A program made the translations under genes and the position numbers. 64,000 bases of DNA from Flavihumibacter sp. ZG627 (GTDB lineage Bacteria; Bacteroidota; Bacteroidia; Chitinophagales; Chitinophagaceae): positions 124,001 through 188,000 of the forward strand of contig NZ_JPHF01000002.1 in the NCBI RefSeq assembly GCF_000814325.1, read 5' to 3'. Each line of letters opens with the position of its first letter. The stretch's first letter is position 1. The notes beneath the pieces are model-generated. The model saw only the letters and a program-made list of their open reading frames with translations. It made no database searches and was not told the DNA's origin. Positions 42,395 to 51,371 of the stretch are shown here, one piece after another.

Positions 42395-43477
42395 ATGAAA
42401 AACCTATGGTTGATAGGCATAGCGCTGTTCAACACAGTAGCCCTGCAAGCCCAGAGTACAGATCTCGACCGGTTTAGTTTTACCGTTTCATACCGCGACC
42501 TTCCGCGCCTCCCGATCGATTCTTCTTATCATACCTATGATTTTAAACTCGAAACGGGACCGCTGATGAAACTCGGGCTTCAACAGGAAAGGCCGGAAGA
42601 AAGCCTGGTCATCGAAGGCTGGAGACAGTTAGAAAATGATGGCCATATTACTGTGGAGTTGAAAATGGAAGACCTGATCATTCTTAAATCGGATATAGTT
42701 CAGTGTGAGGAAATCAAAAAGGATAAGAATGGAAATATTACCGGGAAGCGTTTGTGGTATGCCCCGGTGCTTACTTATAATTATGCAGCCCGAGTTTTGA
42801 TCAAAGATCATCGCGGAAAGCAGTTGCAACAATACCAGTTAATGTCACGTGAAAGCCAGCACCAGTATAAAGGACTGGAAACCGGAATTCGTTCTGAAGC
42901 TGCCAATATTTTCCTGAATATTATGGTGCTGAGTACGCAACTAAGTCGTGATGTACTTATGGGTACCATCAACCGACTTTCCTATAACCTTACCGACCAG
43001 TATGGTTATGCCGAGCGCAGGGTATCAGACCAGGTTTGGATACTCGATAGCCGGAAACATCCTGAATATGATGATTTCAGGGCTAATTGGGCTACAATAA
43101 AGAATGCACTTTTCAGGCTTAACCCGAACGATCCCGTTGATGATGTTCGTAAGGAGGTAAAGCCTGCTATTGCCTATTTCGAAAAGATCCGGAAGCAGTA
43201 TAGCGGTCGTGGTAAGAGCCATCGGAAATTGCGTTATGCTTCCCATTACCTGCTGGCAAAACTCTACTACTATCTCGACGATCCTGATATGGCCATTAAA
43301 GAAGCAACCGACCTGGTGCTGAATGATTATGACAGCAGGGACGGTCGTTCACTGGAGGCCGCTGCCGCAGCGCTCAAACAACAATTATTACAAAACAAAC
43401 GCACCACCCGGCATTTCCCCCTTGATGTATATGCGCTGGAAGGTCCTCGCAGGGAAATCTTATATTCGGGACAGTAA
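42395..43477 (+). CDS. Exported protein of unknown function, 360 residues
   Basis: The ATG at 42395 begins a signal peptide (MKNLWLIGIALFNTVALQAQ); an upstream in-frame ATG at 42302 lies inside the preceding gene and is rejected. The mature protein starts with a beta-rich domain (SFTVSYRDLPRLPIDSSYHTYDFKLETG, LVIEGWRQLENDGHITVELKM) and has a helical C-terminal part that is repeat-like (YASHYLLAKLYYYLDDPDMAIKEATDLV), suggesting two TPR-like helices. I do not recognise a family. Its distance of 61 bases from the metal cluster leaves open whether it belongs to it. Confidence 0.65.
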   Translation: MKNLWLIGIALFNTVALQAQSTDLDRFSFTVSYRDLPRLPIDSSYHTYDFKLETGPLMKLGLQQERPEESLVIEGWRQLENDGHITVELKMEDLIILKSDIVQCEEIKKDKNGNITGKRLWYAPVLTYNYAARVLIKDHRGKQLQQYQLMSRESQHQYKGLETGIRSEAANIFLNIMVLSTQLSRDVLMGTINRLSYNLTDQYGYAERRVSDQVWILDSRKHPEYDDFRANWATIKNALFRLNPNDPVDDVRKEVKPAIAYFEKIRKQYSGRGKSHRKLRYASHYLLAKLYYYLDDPDMAIKEATDLVLNDYDSRDGRSLEAAAAALKQQLLQNKRTTRHFPLDVYALEGPRREILYSGQ

Positions 43478-43485
43478 ATCTGTCT

Positions 43486-44937
43486 ATGCAATATTTCGCC
43501 GGTGTTGATATCGGTACAACCCATACCAAACTACTTGTTTGTGATGAGCGCCTTCACCTGGTTTATCAATCCAAACGGGGATATACTAAAGGAGCCGGCG
43601 CCATATTGGATGCCCCGGAAATTCTTGATGCAGTAAAGCAATTGCTTTCTGAAGCAGGAGAATCGCTGTCATTATTTCAAAAGGAGCTTACTGTATGCTT
43701 TAGTTCGGCAATGCATAGCATCATGCTGGTTGACGATAATAACCATCCCATCACTCCTTTGTATACATGGGCGGATAATAGTGCTGCACCTATAATCCAG
43801 GATTTAAAGGCTAACGTGTTGGCGCAGGGTCTATTCGAAGAAACCGGCACACCCATTCATCCCATGTCGCCACTTTGTAAACTGGCATGGATCAATCATA
43901 CCGATCCAACCCAACTTTCCCGAACCGGTAAATGCACCGGCATCAAGGAGTATATATGGTTTCACCTCACCGGTGAATGGGAAACTGATCATAGCATTGC
44001 TTCCGCAACCGGAATGTTTTCTACCCGGTCGCGTCAATGGTATGGTCCGGCTTTAACACTGGCTGGAATTCGCAAAGACCAGTTACCAGAACCCGTTCCG
44101 GTGGAATTTTGCCGGCAAGGTAATTCAGCAATACATGGCTTGCCCTTTACACATATCAAATGGGTGATTGGAGGGAGTGACGGAGGGATGGCACAACTTG
44201 GCAGCAATGCGCTTAAAAGGGGAGAAGCTGCCTTAACCATAGGAACCAGCGGTGCCATCAGGGTGGCGCATAGTGAACTCAGCAAAAACCATTCATCCCA
44301 ACTATTTACCTACATTCTTGATGAGCAATTTTACATAACAGGTGCTGCTACAAATAATGGTGGTATTGTATTGCAATGGTGGGAAGAAAAGGTTATGAAG
44401 GGTGATCGCAATGCTGCGACCGTTATAAGTTCTTTCATTGAGATGGCCTCTGCAGTACCGCCGGGTGCTGATGGAATGATCTGTGTGCCATGGTTTGGTG
44501 GAGAAAGAGCTCCTGTTTGGGATGCGGGTGCAACAGGAATATTTTCGGGTATAAGTATAAATCATCGGCAGGAACATTTTAAAAGAGCTATCCTGGAAGG
44601 AATCGGATATTCTTTTCGCCTTTTGCTACATCACCTGGAAACTGCCACAGGTAATATCCATACCATCCATGCCAGTGGTGGTTTTACCGCCAATAAGTGG
44701 TGGGTACAACTTATGGCTGATATACTCGACAGAAAACTGGTTGTTCCTTCCAGAGAAGCAGATGCATCAGCCATGGGCGCTATTGCAACAGGAATGAGAT
44801 CGCAAAAAATCATTGTAGATTATGATGCATTCTTTTCTCTTTTGAAGGGTGAAATGGAAGAGTTTATCCCCAATGCACAAACGAAATCTATATACAATTC
44901 CAATTACCAGCAATTTCTTCGCTTATGTCATTCCTGA
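43486..44937 (+). CDS. gntK: Gluconokinase, FGGY family
   Basis: The 483-residue sugar kinase has the phosphate-binding start GVDIGTTHTKLLV (5-17), the FGGY-type segments GGSDGGMAQLGSNAL, GTSGAIRVA, and the C-terminal signature HASGGFTANKWWVQLMADIL. Kinases of this family phosphorylate gluconate, xylulose, glycerol and others. The gene overlaps the gluconate symporter gene by 13 bases, which makes gluconate the most likely substrate and 6-phosphogluconate the product. The assignment is by linkage as well as sequence; xylulose or another acid sugar remains possible. Confidence 0.85.
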   Translation: MQYFAGVDIGTTHTKLLVCDERLHLVYQSKRGYTKGAGAILDAPEILDAVKQLLSEAGESLSLFQKELTVCFSSAMHSIMLVDDNNHPITPLYTWADNSAAPIIQDLKANVLAQGLFEETGTPIHPMSPLCKLAWINHTDPTQLSRTGKCTGIKEYIWFHLTGEWETDHSIASATGMFSTRSRQWYGPALTLAGIRKDQLPEPVPVEFCRQGNSAIHGLPFTHIKWVIGGSDGGMAQLGSNALKRGEAALTIGTSGAIRVAHSELSKNHSSQLFTYILDEQFYITGAATNNGGIVLQWWEEKVMKGDRNAATVISSFIEMASAVPPGADGMICVPWFGGERAPVWDAGATGIFSGISINHRQEHFKRAILEGIGYSFRLLLHHLETATGNIHTIHASGGFTANKWWVQLMADILDRKLVVPSREADASAMGAIATGMRSQKIIVDYDAFFSLLKGEMEEFIPNAQTKSIYNSNYQQFLRLCHS

Positions 44938-46232
44938 TAATAATTGCAGCTATCGCTGTTCTCCTTTTCCTGACAATAAAAAAGGTCAGCCCTTTTATTG
45001 CTCTTTTACTGGTGACCCTTATGGTTGGATTTTTATATGGGCTCCCATTCCCAAAACTGATGAAAGCTGTTCAGGATGGCGTGGGTTCAACGCTGGGTAG
45101 TATGGCCCTTATTCTCTGCCTGGGAGCCATGCAGGGACGCATACTTGAAAAGTCAGGTGCAGCAACTGTTATCAGCCAGTCATTGATGAAAACCTTCGGG
45201 AAAGACCATCTTCAATGGGCTGTTTTATTGATGGGCTTCCTGGTGGGTATTCCACTTTTTTACAATGCCGGTTTTGTGATCCTTGTTCCATTTGTTTTTA
45301 CCATTGCTGCAAGTGCAGGAGTTCCGCTGCTTTATGTGGCCATGCCCATGGCGGCATCCTTATCTGTTACGCATGGTTTTCTTCCTCCTCATCCTGGTCC
45401 GGTTGCGCTGGCGGCCATATTCAAGGCTTCCATTGGTAAGACCATACTTTACGGAATGATGGTAGCATTGCCATTGGTCTGGATCGCAGGTGTATTGTTC
45501 GGAAAGAGATTCCGTCACCGCGGACCTATGGTTACTGAAGAGATTACTGCAACCACTGATACAGCTGGTCTGCCAACTGCCCGCGCCAGTATCTGGATCG
45601 CCCTCTTGCCGGTTTTATTAATTGCCATCCCCGCAGCACTCATAAATATTGTTCCTGCCGATAACCCTGTTTACCCTTTTTTAATGGCCATTGGAGAACC
45701 CGTTCTGGCCATGCTTATCGCTGCCTTACTTGCAGGTTATTGGCTCGGAATCCGAAAGGGTATGAATATGGCAACCCTGATGGGCCACTATGGCTCCGCA
45801 ATAGAAAGCATTGCGGTCATTATGATGGTTATTGCGGCCGGAGGGGCTTTCAAGCAGGTGCTTACAGAAAGTGGCGTGGCAAATGAAGTTGCATCACTTG
45901 TGGCACGATATGAATTTCCTCCCCTGGTGGCAGGTTGGCTGGTTGCAGCAGCTATAAGAGTGATGATAGGATCTGCAACTGTATCAGCCCTTACTGCTGC
46001 CGGTATTGTTGCACCTATTGTTCAGGCCGGTGGGGTATCGCCCGAATGGATGGTTCTCTCTGTTGGAGCCGGGAGCCTTTTCTTTTCTCATGTAAACGAT
46101 ACAGGATTCTGGATGTTCAAGGAATACTTCAGACTTACGGTCAAAGAAACACTTTTGTCATGGACCATCATGGAAACGATCGTGTCAATTGGTGGGCTGC
46201 TGCTTGTGTTACTTTATGCAGCACTAATGTGA
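44925..46232 (+). CDS. gntP: Gluconate:H+ symporter, GntP family
   Basis: The 435-residue membrane protein has about twelve to fourteen hydrophobic helices and the GntP-family pattern: FIALLLVTLMVGFLYGLPFPKL near the start, GAMQGRILEKSGAA, FLVGIPLFYNAGFVILVPF, LPPHPGPVALAAIF, and a C-terminal VNDTGFWMFKEYF. It imports gluconate or a related sugar acid with protons, to be phosphorylated by the coupled kinase. Its stop is two bases from the end of the convergent matrixin-like gene. Confidence 0.92.
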   Translation: MSFLIIIAAIAVLLFLTIKKVSPFIALLLVTLMVGFLYGLPFPKLMKAVQDGVGSTLGSMALILCLGAMQGRILEKSGAATVISQSLMKTFGKDHLQWAVLLMGFLVGIPLFYNAGFVILVPFVFTIAASAGVPLLYVAMPMAASLSVTHGFLPPHPGPVALAAIFKASIGKTILYGMMVALPLVWIAGVLFGKRFRHRGPMVTEEITATTDTAGLPTARASIWIALLPVLLIAIPAALINIVPADNPVYPFLMAIGEPVLAMLIAALLAGYWLGIRKGMNMATLMGHYGSAIESIAVIMMVIAAGGAFKQVLTESGVANEVASLVARYEFPPLVAGWLVAAAIRVMIGSATVSALTAAGIVAPIVQAGGVSPEWMVLSVGAGSLFFSHVNDTGFWMFKEYFRLTVKETLLSWTIMETIVSIGGLLLVLLYAALM

Positions 46233-46234
46233 GA

Positions 46235-47137
46235 TCAGTTGATCCAGTTCTTCCAGATAAGACATTCGTAGGATTTGTCAGGTCCTTTAATTTCGCGGAG
46301 TACTCCCTGGTAAACAGGATTCATAACTGCGCGTGGACTGAATTTTAGTTGTCCGTTTTTTTGCAGTTCTCCTTTTCCATAATGACCTAAGCCAAGGGCA
46401 TGCCCCGTTTCATGAAGTGCAACCGATTCGATATCGTAATCGGTAGATGAAGAAGTGGTCCAGTTAAAATTGTTATTGTAATAGGTTTCCTGGAAAGCGA
46501 TATCATTAGCACCATTTTTATCAATATCAGTCGGCATGCCATTCTCATCAAAGAATATCAATGTGAATGTTGCGGCCAGTATATATCCTGCCCCGCCTGA
46601 TACGATCTGATCAAAAAATGCAGCATCTAAAAATCCGGCATGAACAATGTCTGCCATATAATTCTGGCTCCCACCAAAGCCGAGTAACGACGATATATAA
46701 CCGACAGCGCCTGCAGGCTGCAATTTACGGAAGCTTAAACGGGAGCAATTTGTGCCAGCCCAACTGTTCATTGCCCTGTCAAAAGCTGCTGATTGCTGTT
46801 GGATATTGCTGCCTGAATTTGTGCTGTATCTATTAGCTACCATATAGCTTAATCCCTGCCCACTCTGCCTCCTTGGGTCCCTTGCTACGAACGCACTCGA
46901 GGGCCTCGTTTTTTTATCATTATACAAAATTGCTTTGCCCGCAGAACTTGCATTTCGTGCACCCAGGTATTCAACTTTATAAAGAACAGGACGATGTTTT
47001 TTTAAGGAAGAGTTTTTTGCAATTTGAGAAAGAGATGTCCCGGGAAGATCAATTTGATTAGTGTCGGAATGTTTAGAACATGAGGACATTAAGAGGTATG
47101 CGGATGCCCCGATTACGCATTTGGATAAAGGTCCCAT
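46235..47137 (-). CDS. Matrixin-like zinc metalloprotease lipoprotein
   Basis: This 300-residue protein has a lipoprotein-type signal (LLMSSC) and a C-terminal metzincin domain with the zinc motif HETGHALGLGH (His242, Glu243, His246, His252) and a Met-turn in SPRAVMNPVYQG. The preceding region (AFDRAMNSWAGTNCSRLSFRKL) matches the start of matrixin/M10- or M57-like catalytic domains. It is probably surface-exposed or periplasmic and cleaves proteins. It has no type IX sorting tail. It stands alone. Confidence 0.85.
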   Translation of the reverse strand: MGPLSKCVIGASAYLLMSSCSKHSDTNQIDLPGTSLSQIAKNSSLKKHRPVLYKVEYLGARNASSAGKAILYNDKKTRPSSAFVARDPRRQSGQGLSYMVANRYSTNSGSNIQQQSAAFDRAMNSWAGTNCSRLSFRKLQPAGAVGYISSLLGFGGSQNYMADIVHAGFLDAAFFDQIVSGGAGYILAATFTLIFFDENGMPTDIDKNGANDIAFQETYYNNNFNWTTSSSTDYDIESVALHETGHALGLGHYGKGELQKNGQLKFSPRAVMNPVYQGVLREIKGPDKSYECLIWKNWIN

Positions 47138-47176
47138 AAAGAGGTTTTGAGGGTGAGATAGCTACCTAAATATAAT

Positions 47177-48160
47177 TCATTTTTCCCTTCTCCTGATGTG
47201 GGCCATTATCCTTTTGGCATGTATCCTTGAATTTTCTATGAAGAGACTGTGCGTATCCATGCCTCCGCAGATTACACCGGCCAGATAGATTCCCTCAATA
47301 TTCGTTTCATGTGTTTTCTCGTTGTAATACGGTTTTCTGACTGGGGCTTTTGAAAGTTTAATACCTGTTTTTTTCAGAAAGCTAAGGTTGGGTTCATACC
47401 CCGTCATAGCAATCACCCTGTCATTGGGAATAGTTATCATTCCATCGGGGGTTTGAATATCCATTTCATGTTCACGAATAGCAGCAACAGTGCTTTCAAA
47501 ATAAGCTTTAATGGAACCTTCTTTAATTCTGTTTATGATATCGGGCCTCACCCAATACTTCACTCTTTTACCAATTTCCGGCTGTCTTACAACCATGGTT
47601 ACAATTGCACCCTTACGCCATGTTTCAAGGGCAGCATCAACAGCAGAATTCTGGGCGCCAATGATGGCTACTTGTTGGAATGCGTAAAAATGAGGATCCT
47701 TATAATAATGGGTAACTTTCGGCAGGTCTTCACCTTCTACATTGAGACGGTATGGAATATCGTAAAAGCCTGTTGCTATAATTATATTGTTAGCAGTATA
47801 ATTGGTCTTCGCGGTTCGAACCGTGAAATTGAGGACTTGTTTCTTTACAGCCAACACCTCTTCAAATAATTTCAGATTGATCTCATTACTTACTGTTACC
47901 CTTCGGTAATATTCCAGGGCCTCCGCACGCGTTGGCTTCGCGTTATTCGAAACAAAGGGGACATTACCGATTTCCAACCTTTCCGAGGTGGAAAAAAAGG
48001 TCATATTGGTAGGATAGTTATAGAGCGAGTTTACAAGGCAACCCTTTTCCAGAACTACATAACTAAGTCTGGATCTTTTTGCTTCCAGCGCACAAGCCAA
48101 ACCAATGGGTCCTCCACCGATAATGATGACCTGGTAATGTTCAGCCTTGGGTTTGATCAT
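47177..48160 (-). CDS. ypdA: YpdA-type bacillithiol disulfide reductase (putative)
   Basis: The 327-residue flavoprotein has the FAD motif IIIGGGPIGLACALEAKRS near the N-terminus, the family segment NYPTNMTFFSTSERLEIG, an NADPH-binding GAQNSAVDAALETWRKGA and a C-terminal GVICGGMDTHSLFIENSRIH. This is the YpdA group, which reduces oxidised bacillithiol with NADPH; it suggests that this organism makes bacillithiol. The start at ATG 48160 is one base after the stop of the ketosynthase gene, so the two are co-transcribed. Confidence 0.88.
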   Translation of the reverse strand: MIKPKAEHYQVIIIGGGPIGLACALEAKRSRLSYVVLEKGCLVNSLYNYPTNMTFFSTSERLEIGNVPFVSNNAKPTRAEALEYYRRVTVSNEINLKLFEEVLAVKKQVLNFTVRTAKTNYTANNIIIATGFYDIPYRLNVEGEDLPKVTHYYKDPHFYAFQQVAIIGAQNSAVDAALETWRKGAIVTMVVRQPEIGKRVKYWVRPDIINRIKEGSIKAYFESTVAAIREHEMDIQTPDGMITIPNDRVIAMTGYEPNLSFLKKTGIKLSKAPVRKPYYNEKTHETNIEGIYLAGVICGGMDTHSLFIENSRIHAKRIMAHIRRREK

Positions 48161-48161
48161 A

Positions 48162-49232
48162 CTAGTATCGGTAACAAACTGCATTAATATTCATACCAGC
48201 TCCAACGGATGCAAATAAAATAATATCTCCCTTCTGAAGGTGGTGATCAGGCAACTCATCTCGCTTTACCAGGTCATACAGGGTGGGGATAGTTGCCACC
48301 GAACTGTTTCCCAACCATTGTATGCTCATGGGCATAATTTTTTCAGGCGTTACGCGCTGACCATAGAGCTTATAGAAATTTTTAATGATCACCTCATCCA
48401 TTTTTTCATTTGCCTGGTGAATGAAAATTTTCTTCAGATCAGCTATGGAAACTCCGGCTTTGTCAAGGCAACCCTTCATTGCTGCGGGTACCTGTGTAAT
48501 CGCATATTCATATACTTTCCTTCCCTTCATCTTAATATAACGATGGTTCTCTACACATCCCGGAATATAGGATATGCCAAAATCAATAAAATCCATTTCC
48601 ACCGTGCAGTCTGACTGTGCTGCCGAACCCAATATGCCGGTATCTCCGGCATCCTCTTTATATTCAAGTACAGTTGCACCGGCTCCATCGGCAAATATCA
48701 TACTGTCTCTGTCATGTGTATCTATTACTCTCGAAAGGGTTTCCGATCCTATCACCAATGCCTTGCTGGCTGCACCCGCTTTAAAGAAAAGATCGGCCTG
48801 GATAACTCCCTGTAACCATCCCGGACAACCGAAAAGAATATCGTATGCAACACAGGCCGGATTTTTTATTCCCAGGTGGTGTTTCACTCTTGAAGCCAGT
48901 GATGGAACGGCATCAGACTGTATGCTTCCAGTCTGGATATCTCCGTAATTATGCGCAACGATGATATAGTCAAGTGTTTCAGGGTCTATTGCACTATCTG
49001 AAATAGCTATACGTGAAGCTTCCAATGCCATTGCGGATGCCGTAAGGTTTTCCTCGGCATATCTTCTTTCTTCGATACCGGTAATCTGGCGGAATTTCTC
49101 CGTAACTTCTGCAGGAGGAGTTTGAATCGGTTGACCATCCTCGGTATAGAAAACATGGTGTCCAAATGCGTCATTCTTGATGATCCGGTTGGGAATATAT
49201 TTTCCGGTTCCCGTTATTATCGTTCTTTTCAT
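48162..49232 (-). CDS. 3-oxoacyl-ACP synthase III family protein
   Basis: The 356-residue protein has the thiolase fold of KAS III enzymes with the catalytic cysteine in DILFGCPGW (Cys136), the histidine in FIHQANEKM and the asparagine in QWLGNSSVATIP. It carries the long N-terminal insertion (FGHHVFYTEDGQPIQTPP) typical of a Bacteroidota branch distinct from housekeeping FabH. It could start fatty-acid or special lipid synthesis from acyl-CoA. The ATG at 49232 is preferred over 49247. It is followed directly by ypdA. Confidence 0.85.
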   Translation of the reverse strand: MKRTIITGTGKYIPNRIIKNDAFGHHVFYTEDGQPIQTPPAEVTEKFRQITGIEERRYAEENLTASAMALEASRIAISDSAIDPETLDYIIVAHNYGDIQTGSIQSDAVPSLASRVKHHLGIKNPACVAYDILFGCPGWLQGVIQADLFFKAGAASKALVIGSETLSRVIDTHDRDSMIFADGAGATVLEYKEDAGDTGILGSAAQSDCTVEMDFIDFGISYIPGCVENHRYIKMKGRKVYEYAITQVPAAMKGCLDKAGVSIADLKKIFIHQANEKMDEVIIKNFYKLYGQRVTPEKIMPMSIQWLGNSSVATIPTLYDLVKRDELPDHHLQKGDIILFASVGAGMNINAVCYRY

Positions 49233-49298
49233 TTCAAAATCAGGCACATAAGCATGCCGGCTTAAAGTTCGCAGATTTTTGGTTTCAACATAAAAATA

Positions 49299-49853
49299 TT
49301 AAAAACAACTGTCCCGCAACATTTTCATATAGGTTGTTCCTTTCTCCCTTGCAAAGCGGATATTGTTGTCTGGTATCTCATCAGCATTACCACTGTAATG
49401 TTCCAAAGCTATTTCAATGCTTTCCTCCCGAAGCAGGTGAAGCATTGGATAAGGTGAGCGGTTGGTATAATTGGCTGCATCCGTTGCAGGCTCACCCGCA
49501 AAATGATATTTAGGATGAAAACTTGCCACCTGGTATATTCCTTCATAGCCCTTTTCTATAATAAGGTTTTCCGCGAGCTCCAAAAACTGCAGATAGTCCT
49601 GGAACTCCTCAAAAGCGTATGGAAGAATGATAAGAGTTGTTTCTGTATTGGGATCGGCATCCAAATGCAGGCACTCCTCATGGAATGATTGCAGTAAAAG
49701 GACCGGATCATGACTCTCCTGAACCATGAAGCGAACAGTTCCTCGCTTCATCTCCCGTTCAGCGAATGGACAAAAATTACATCCGATCACAACTTTGTAG
49801 ATCCATGTTTTTGTTTGCTGAATGATCTCGTCTATTGTATAGTGATTGCTCAT
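49299..49853 (-). CDS. DUF1415-family protein
   Basis: The 184-residue protein matches DUF1415: VVIGCNFCPFAEREMKRGTVRFMV (cysteine pair CNFC at about 21-24), LIILPYAFEEFQDYLQFLELAENLI, VASFHPKYHFAGE and NRSPYPMLHLLREESIE. The conserved Cys, His and Arg residues suggest a metal site or redox role, but no function is established. The ATG at 49853 is chosen because a -7 element lies 15 bases upstream. It is divergent from the RlmL-like gene. Confidence 0.85.
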   Translation of the reverse strand: MSNHYTIDEIIQQTKTWIYKVVIGCNFCPFAEREMKRGTVRFMVQESHDPVLLLQSFHEECLHLDADPNTETTLIILPYAFEEFQDYLQFLELAENLIIEKGYEGIYQVASFHPKYHFAGEPATDAANYTNRSPYPMLHLLREESIEIALEHYSGNADEIPDNNIRFAREKGTTYMKMLRDSCF

Positions 49854-49868
49854 AATATGGAACTGTTG

Positions 49869-49876
49869 CAAAATTA
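49869..49876 (-). promoter_or_regulatory. -7 promoter element of the DUF1415 gene
   Basis: TAATTTTG on the minus strand matches TAnnTTTG, 15 bases before the ATG at 49853. Confidence 0.5.
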
Positions 49877-49908
49877 GTACAGAATGAAAGAAGTTGATCC
49901 CCGTACGT

Positions 49909-49916
49909 TACTTTTG
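49909..49916 (+). promoter_or_regulatory. -7 promoter element of the RlmL-like gene
   Basis: TACTTTTG matches TAnnTTTG and ends five bases before the ATG at 49922, implying a leaderless transcript. Confidence 0.5.
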
Positions 49917-49921
49917 CTGGA

Positions 49922-51091
49922 ATGAGTCATTTTACACGGCGTAGCAGGATTTTCATCACCTGTAATAAGAGATTGTCACCTTTCCTGAAAATGGAAGTGG
50001 AAGCCCTGGGATATACAGTTAAAGATGTACTGTCTACGGGTTTATTCATGGAAGGGACCTTGGCTGATTGTATCAGACTCAACCTCAACCTGCGAACGGC
50101 AAGCCAGGTGATGTATTCCCTCAAAAGATTCGCATGTTTTGATCCAGACGGACTGTATAGATCGGCCCGCGAAGTTGATTGGGAGAAAGTGATTCCTGCC
50201 GACGGATACTTTTCTGTTTCCAGTAATGTGTATCATGAAACGATCCGTACTGATATGTTCGCTAATGTCAGGATAAAGGATGCTATCGTTGATGTTTTGC
50301 GCGAAAAAACAGGGAAAAGACCGGATTCAGGTCCTCTGCTCGATAATACCGTCATCTATTTATTCTGGAAGAACGACCAGGCAGAACTTTTCATTGACAG
50401 CTCCGGTGAAACCCTTGCAAAGCATGGGTACAGGAAAATACCAGGTAAAGCTCCTATGCTGGAAGCACTGGCGGCTGCAAACCTCCTGGCAACCAACTGG
50501 AACAGGCAATCGCCAATGATAAATCCAATGTGCGGTTCTGGTACGCTGGCAATTGAAGCAGCTTTGCTTGCTACTTCGCGTATGCCCGGACTTCTCAGGA
50601 ATAATTATGCATTTATGCATATTCACGGATATGATCATACGCTATATGAAAAGGAGATGGCTTTATTGAGGGCAAAGGTGAGAGAAGTACCCGGATTAAA
50701 AATTTATGCTTCGGATATCAGCGCCGATGCCATTAATGTATCTAAGATCAATGCTGGTATGGCCGGCGTTGAGAATTATATTGAATATTTTCAGGGCGAT
50801 TTTGCGGAGGCACCTTTCCCTGAAGAAGGAGGTGGCATTGTAATAATTAATCCGGAATATGGTGAGCGTTTGGGGGAGGAGGCTGAACTGGAAGAAACCT
50901 ATAAACGGATAGGGGATTTTATGAAAAAACGCTGTCGGGGCTATACTGGTTATGTTTTCACAGGTAATCTCGAACTCGCAAAAAAGATCGGATTAAAAGC
51001 AAGCCGTCGCATCGAATTTTTCAATGGCAAAATAGACTGCCGGCTGCTGGAATATGAATTGTATTCAGGAACAAAAAGAACAAGCGTATAA
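49922..51091 (+). CDS. THUMP-domain RNA methyltransferase, RlmL-like
   Basis: The 389-residue protein has a THUMP/ferredoxin-like N-terminus (about 1-150, ending in VSSNVYHETIRTDMFANVRIKDAI) and a Rossmann methyltransferase domain with INPMCGSGTLAIEAALLA (SAM site), YASDISADAINVSKIN and the catalytic-type motif INPEYGERLG. In E. coli RlmL the corresponding N-terminal half makes m2G2445 in 23S rRNA. The motif is NPEYG in place of the usual NPPYG, a variant seen in relatives as far as I recall. The CDGSH gene follows 11 bases later. Confidence 0.88.
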   Translation: MSHFTRRSRIFITCNKRLSPFLKMEVEALGYTVKDVLSTGLFMEGTLADCIRLNLNLRTASQVMYSLKRFACFDPDGLYRSAREVDWEKVIPADGYFSVSSNVYHETIRTDMFANVRIKDAIVDVLREKTGKRPDSGPLLDNTVIYLFWKNDQAELFIDSSGETLAKHGYRKIPGKAPMLEALAAANLLATNWNRQSPMINPMCGSGTLAIEAALLATSRMPGLLRNNYAFMHIHGYDHTLYEKEMALLRAKVREVPGLKIYASDISADAINVSKINAGMAGVENYIEYFQGDFAEAPFPEEGGGIVIINPEYGERLGEEAELEETYKRIGDFMKKRCRGYTGYVFTGNLELAKKIGLKASRRIEFFNGKIDCRLLEYELYSGTKRTSV

Positions 51092-51102
51092 ATTATATAA
51101 AT

Positions 51103-51330
51103 ATGGCAACTACAATTATTACAGTCAACAACAACGGATCATTACGCGTGGAAGGCGATTTTGAGATCCGCGATAAGGAAGGGAACATTTATGATCTTGG
51201 GGGAAGAGAATTAGTAAGTATATGTCGATGTGGTATGTCACAGAACAAACCCTTCTGTGATGGATCGCATAAAGGGCATTTTGAGCATGAGGCAAAAGCA
51301 TTTGCGCTGCCACCAAAGAAAACAATCTGA
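51103..51330 (+). CDS. CDGSH-type iron-sulfur protein
   Basis: The 75-residue protein has the complete 2Fe-2S ligand set of CDGSH proteins, C-x-C at CRCG and C-x3-H at FCDGSH, in ICRCGMSQNKPFCDGSHKGHF. Such small proteins carry redox- and pH-sensitive clusters and act in electron or cluster transfer; partners here are unknown. It is probably co-transcribed with the RlmL-like gene. A strong terminator follows. Confidence 0.92.
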   Translation: MATTIITVNNNGSLRVEGDFEIRDKEGNIYDLGGRELVSICRCGMSQNKPFCDGSHKGHFEHEAKAFALPPKKTI

Positions 51331-51335
51331 TGTAG

Positions 51336-51368
51336 AAAGGCTGCCAGTTTCATTGGCAGCCTTTTTTT
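51336..51368 (+). terminator. Rho-independent terminator after the CDGSH gene
   Basis: A perfect 11-bp stem (AAAGGCTGCCA / TGGCAGCCTTT) with a seven-base loop runs into a T7 tract. It is one of the strongest terminators in the window. Confidence 0.88.
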
Positions 51369-51371
51369 GTT

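Noticed and set aside
47811-47826. GGTTCGAACC sequence like a tRNA T loop
   Set aside because: Inside ypdA coding sequence, with no acceptor or anticodon arms around it.
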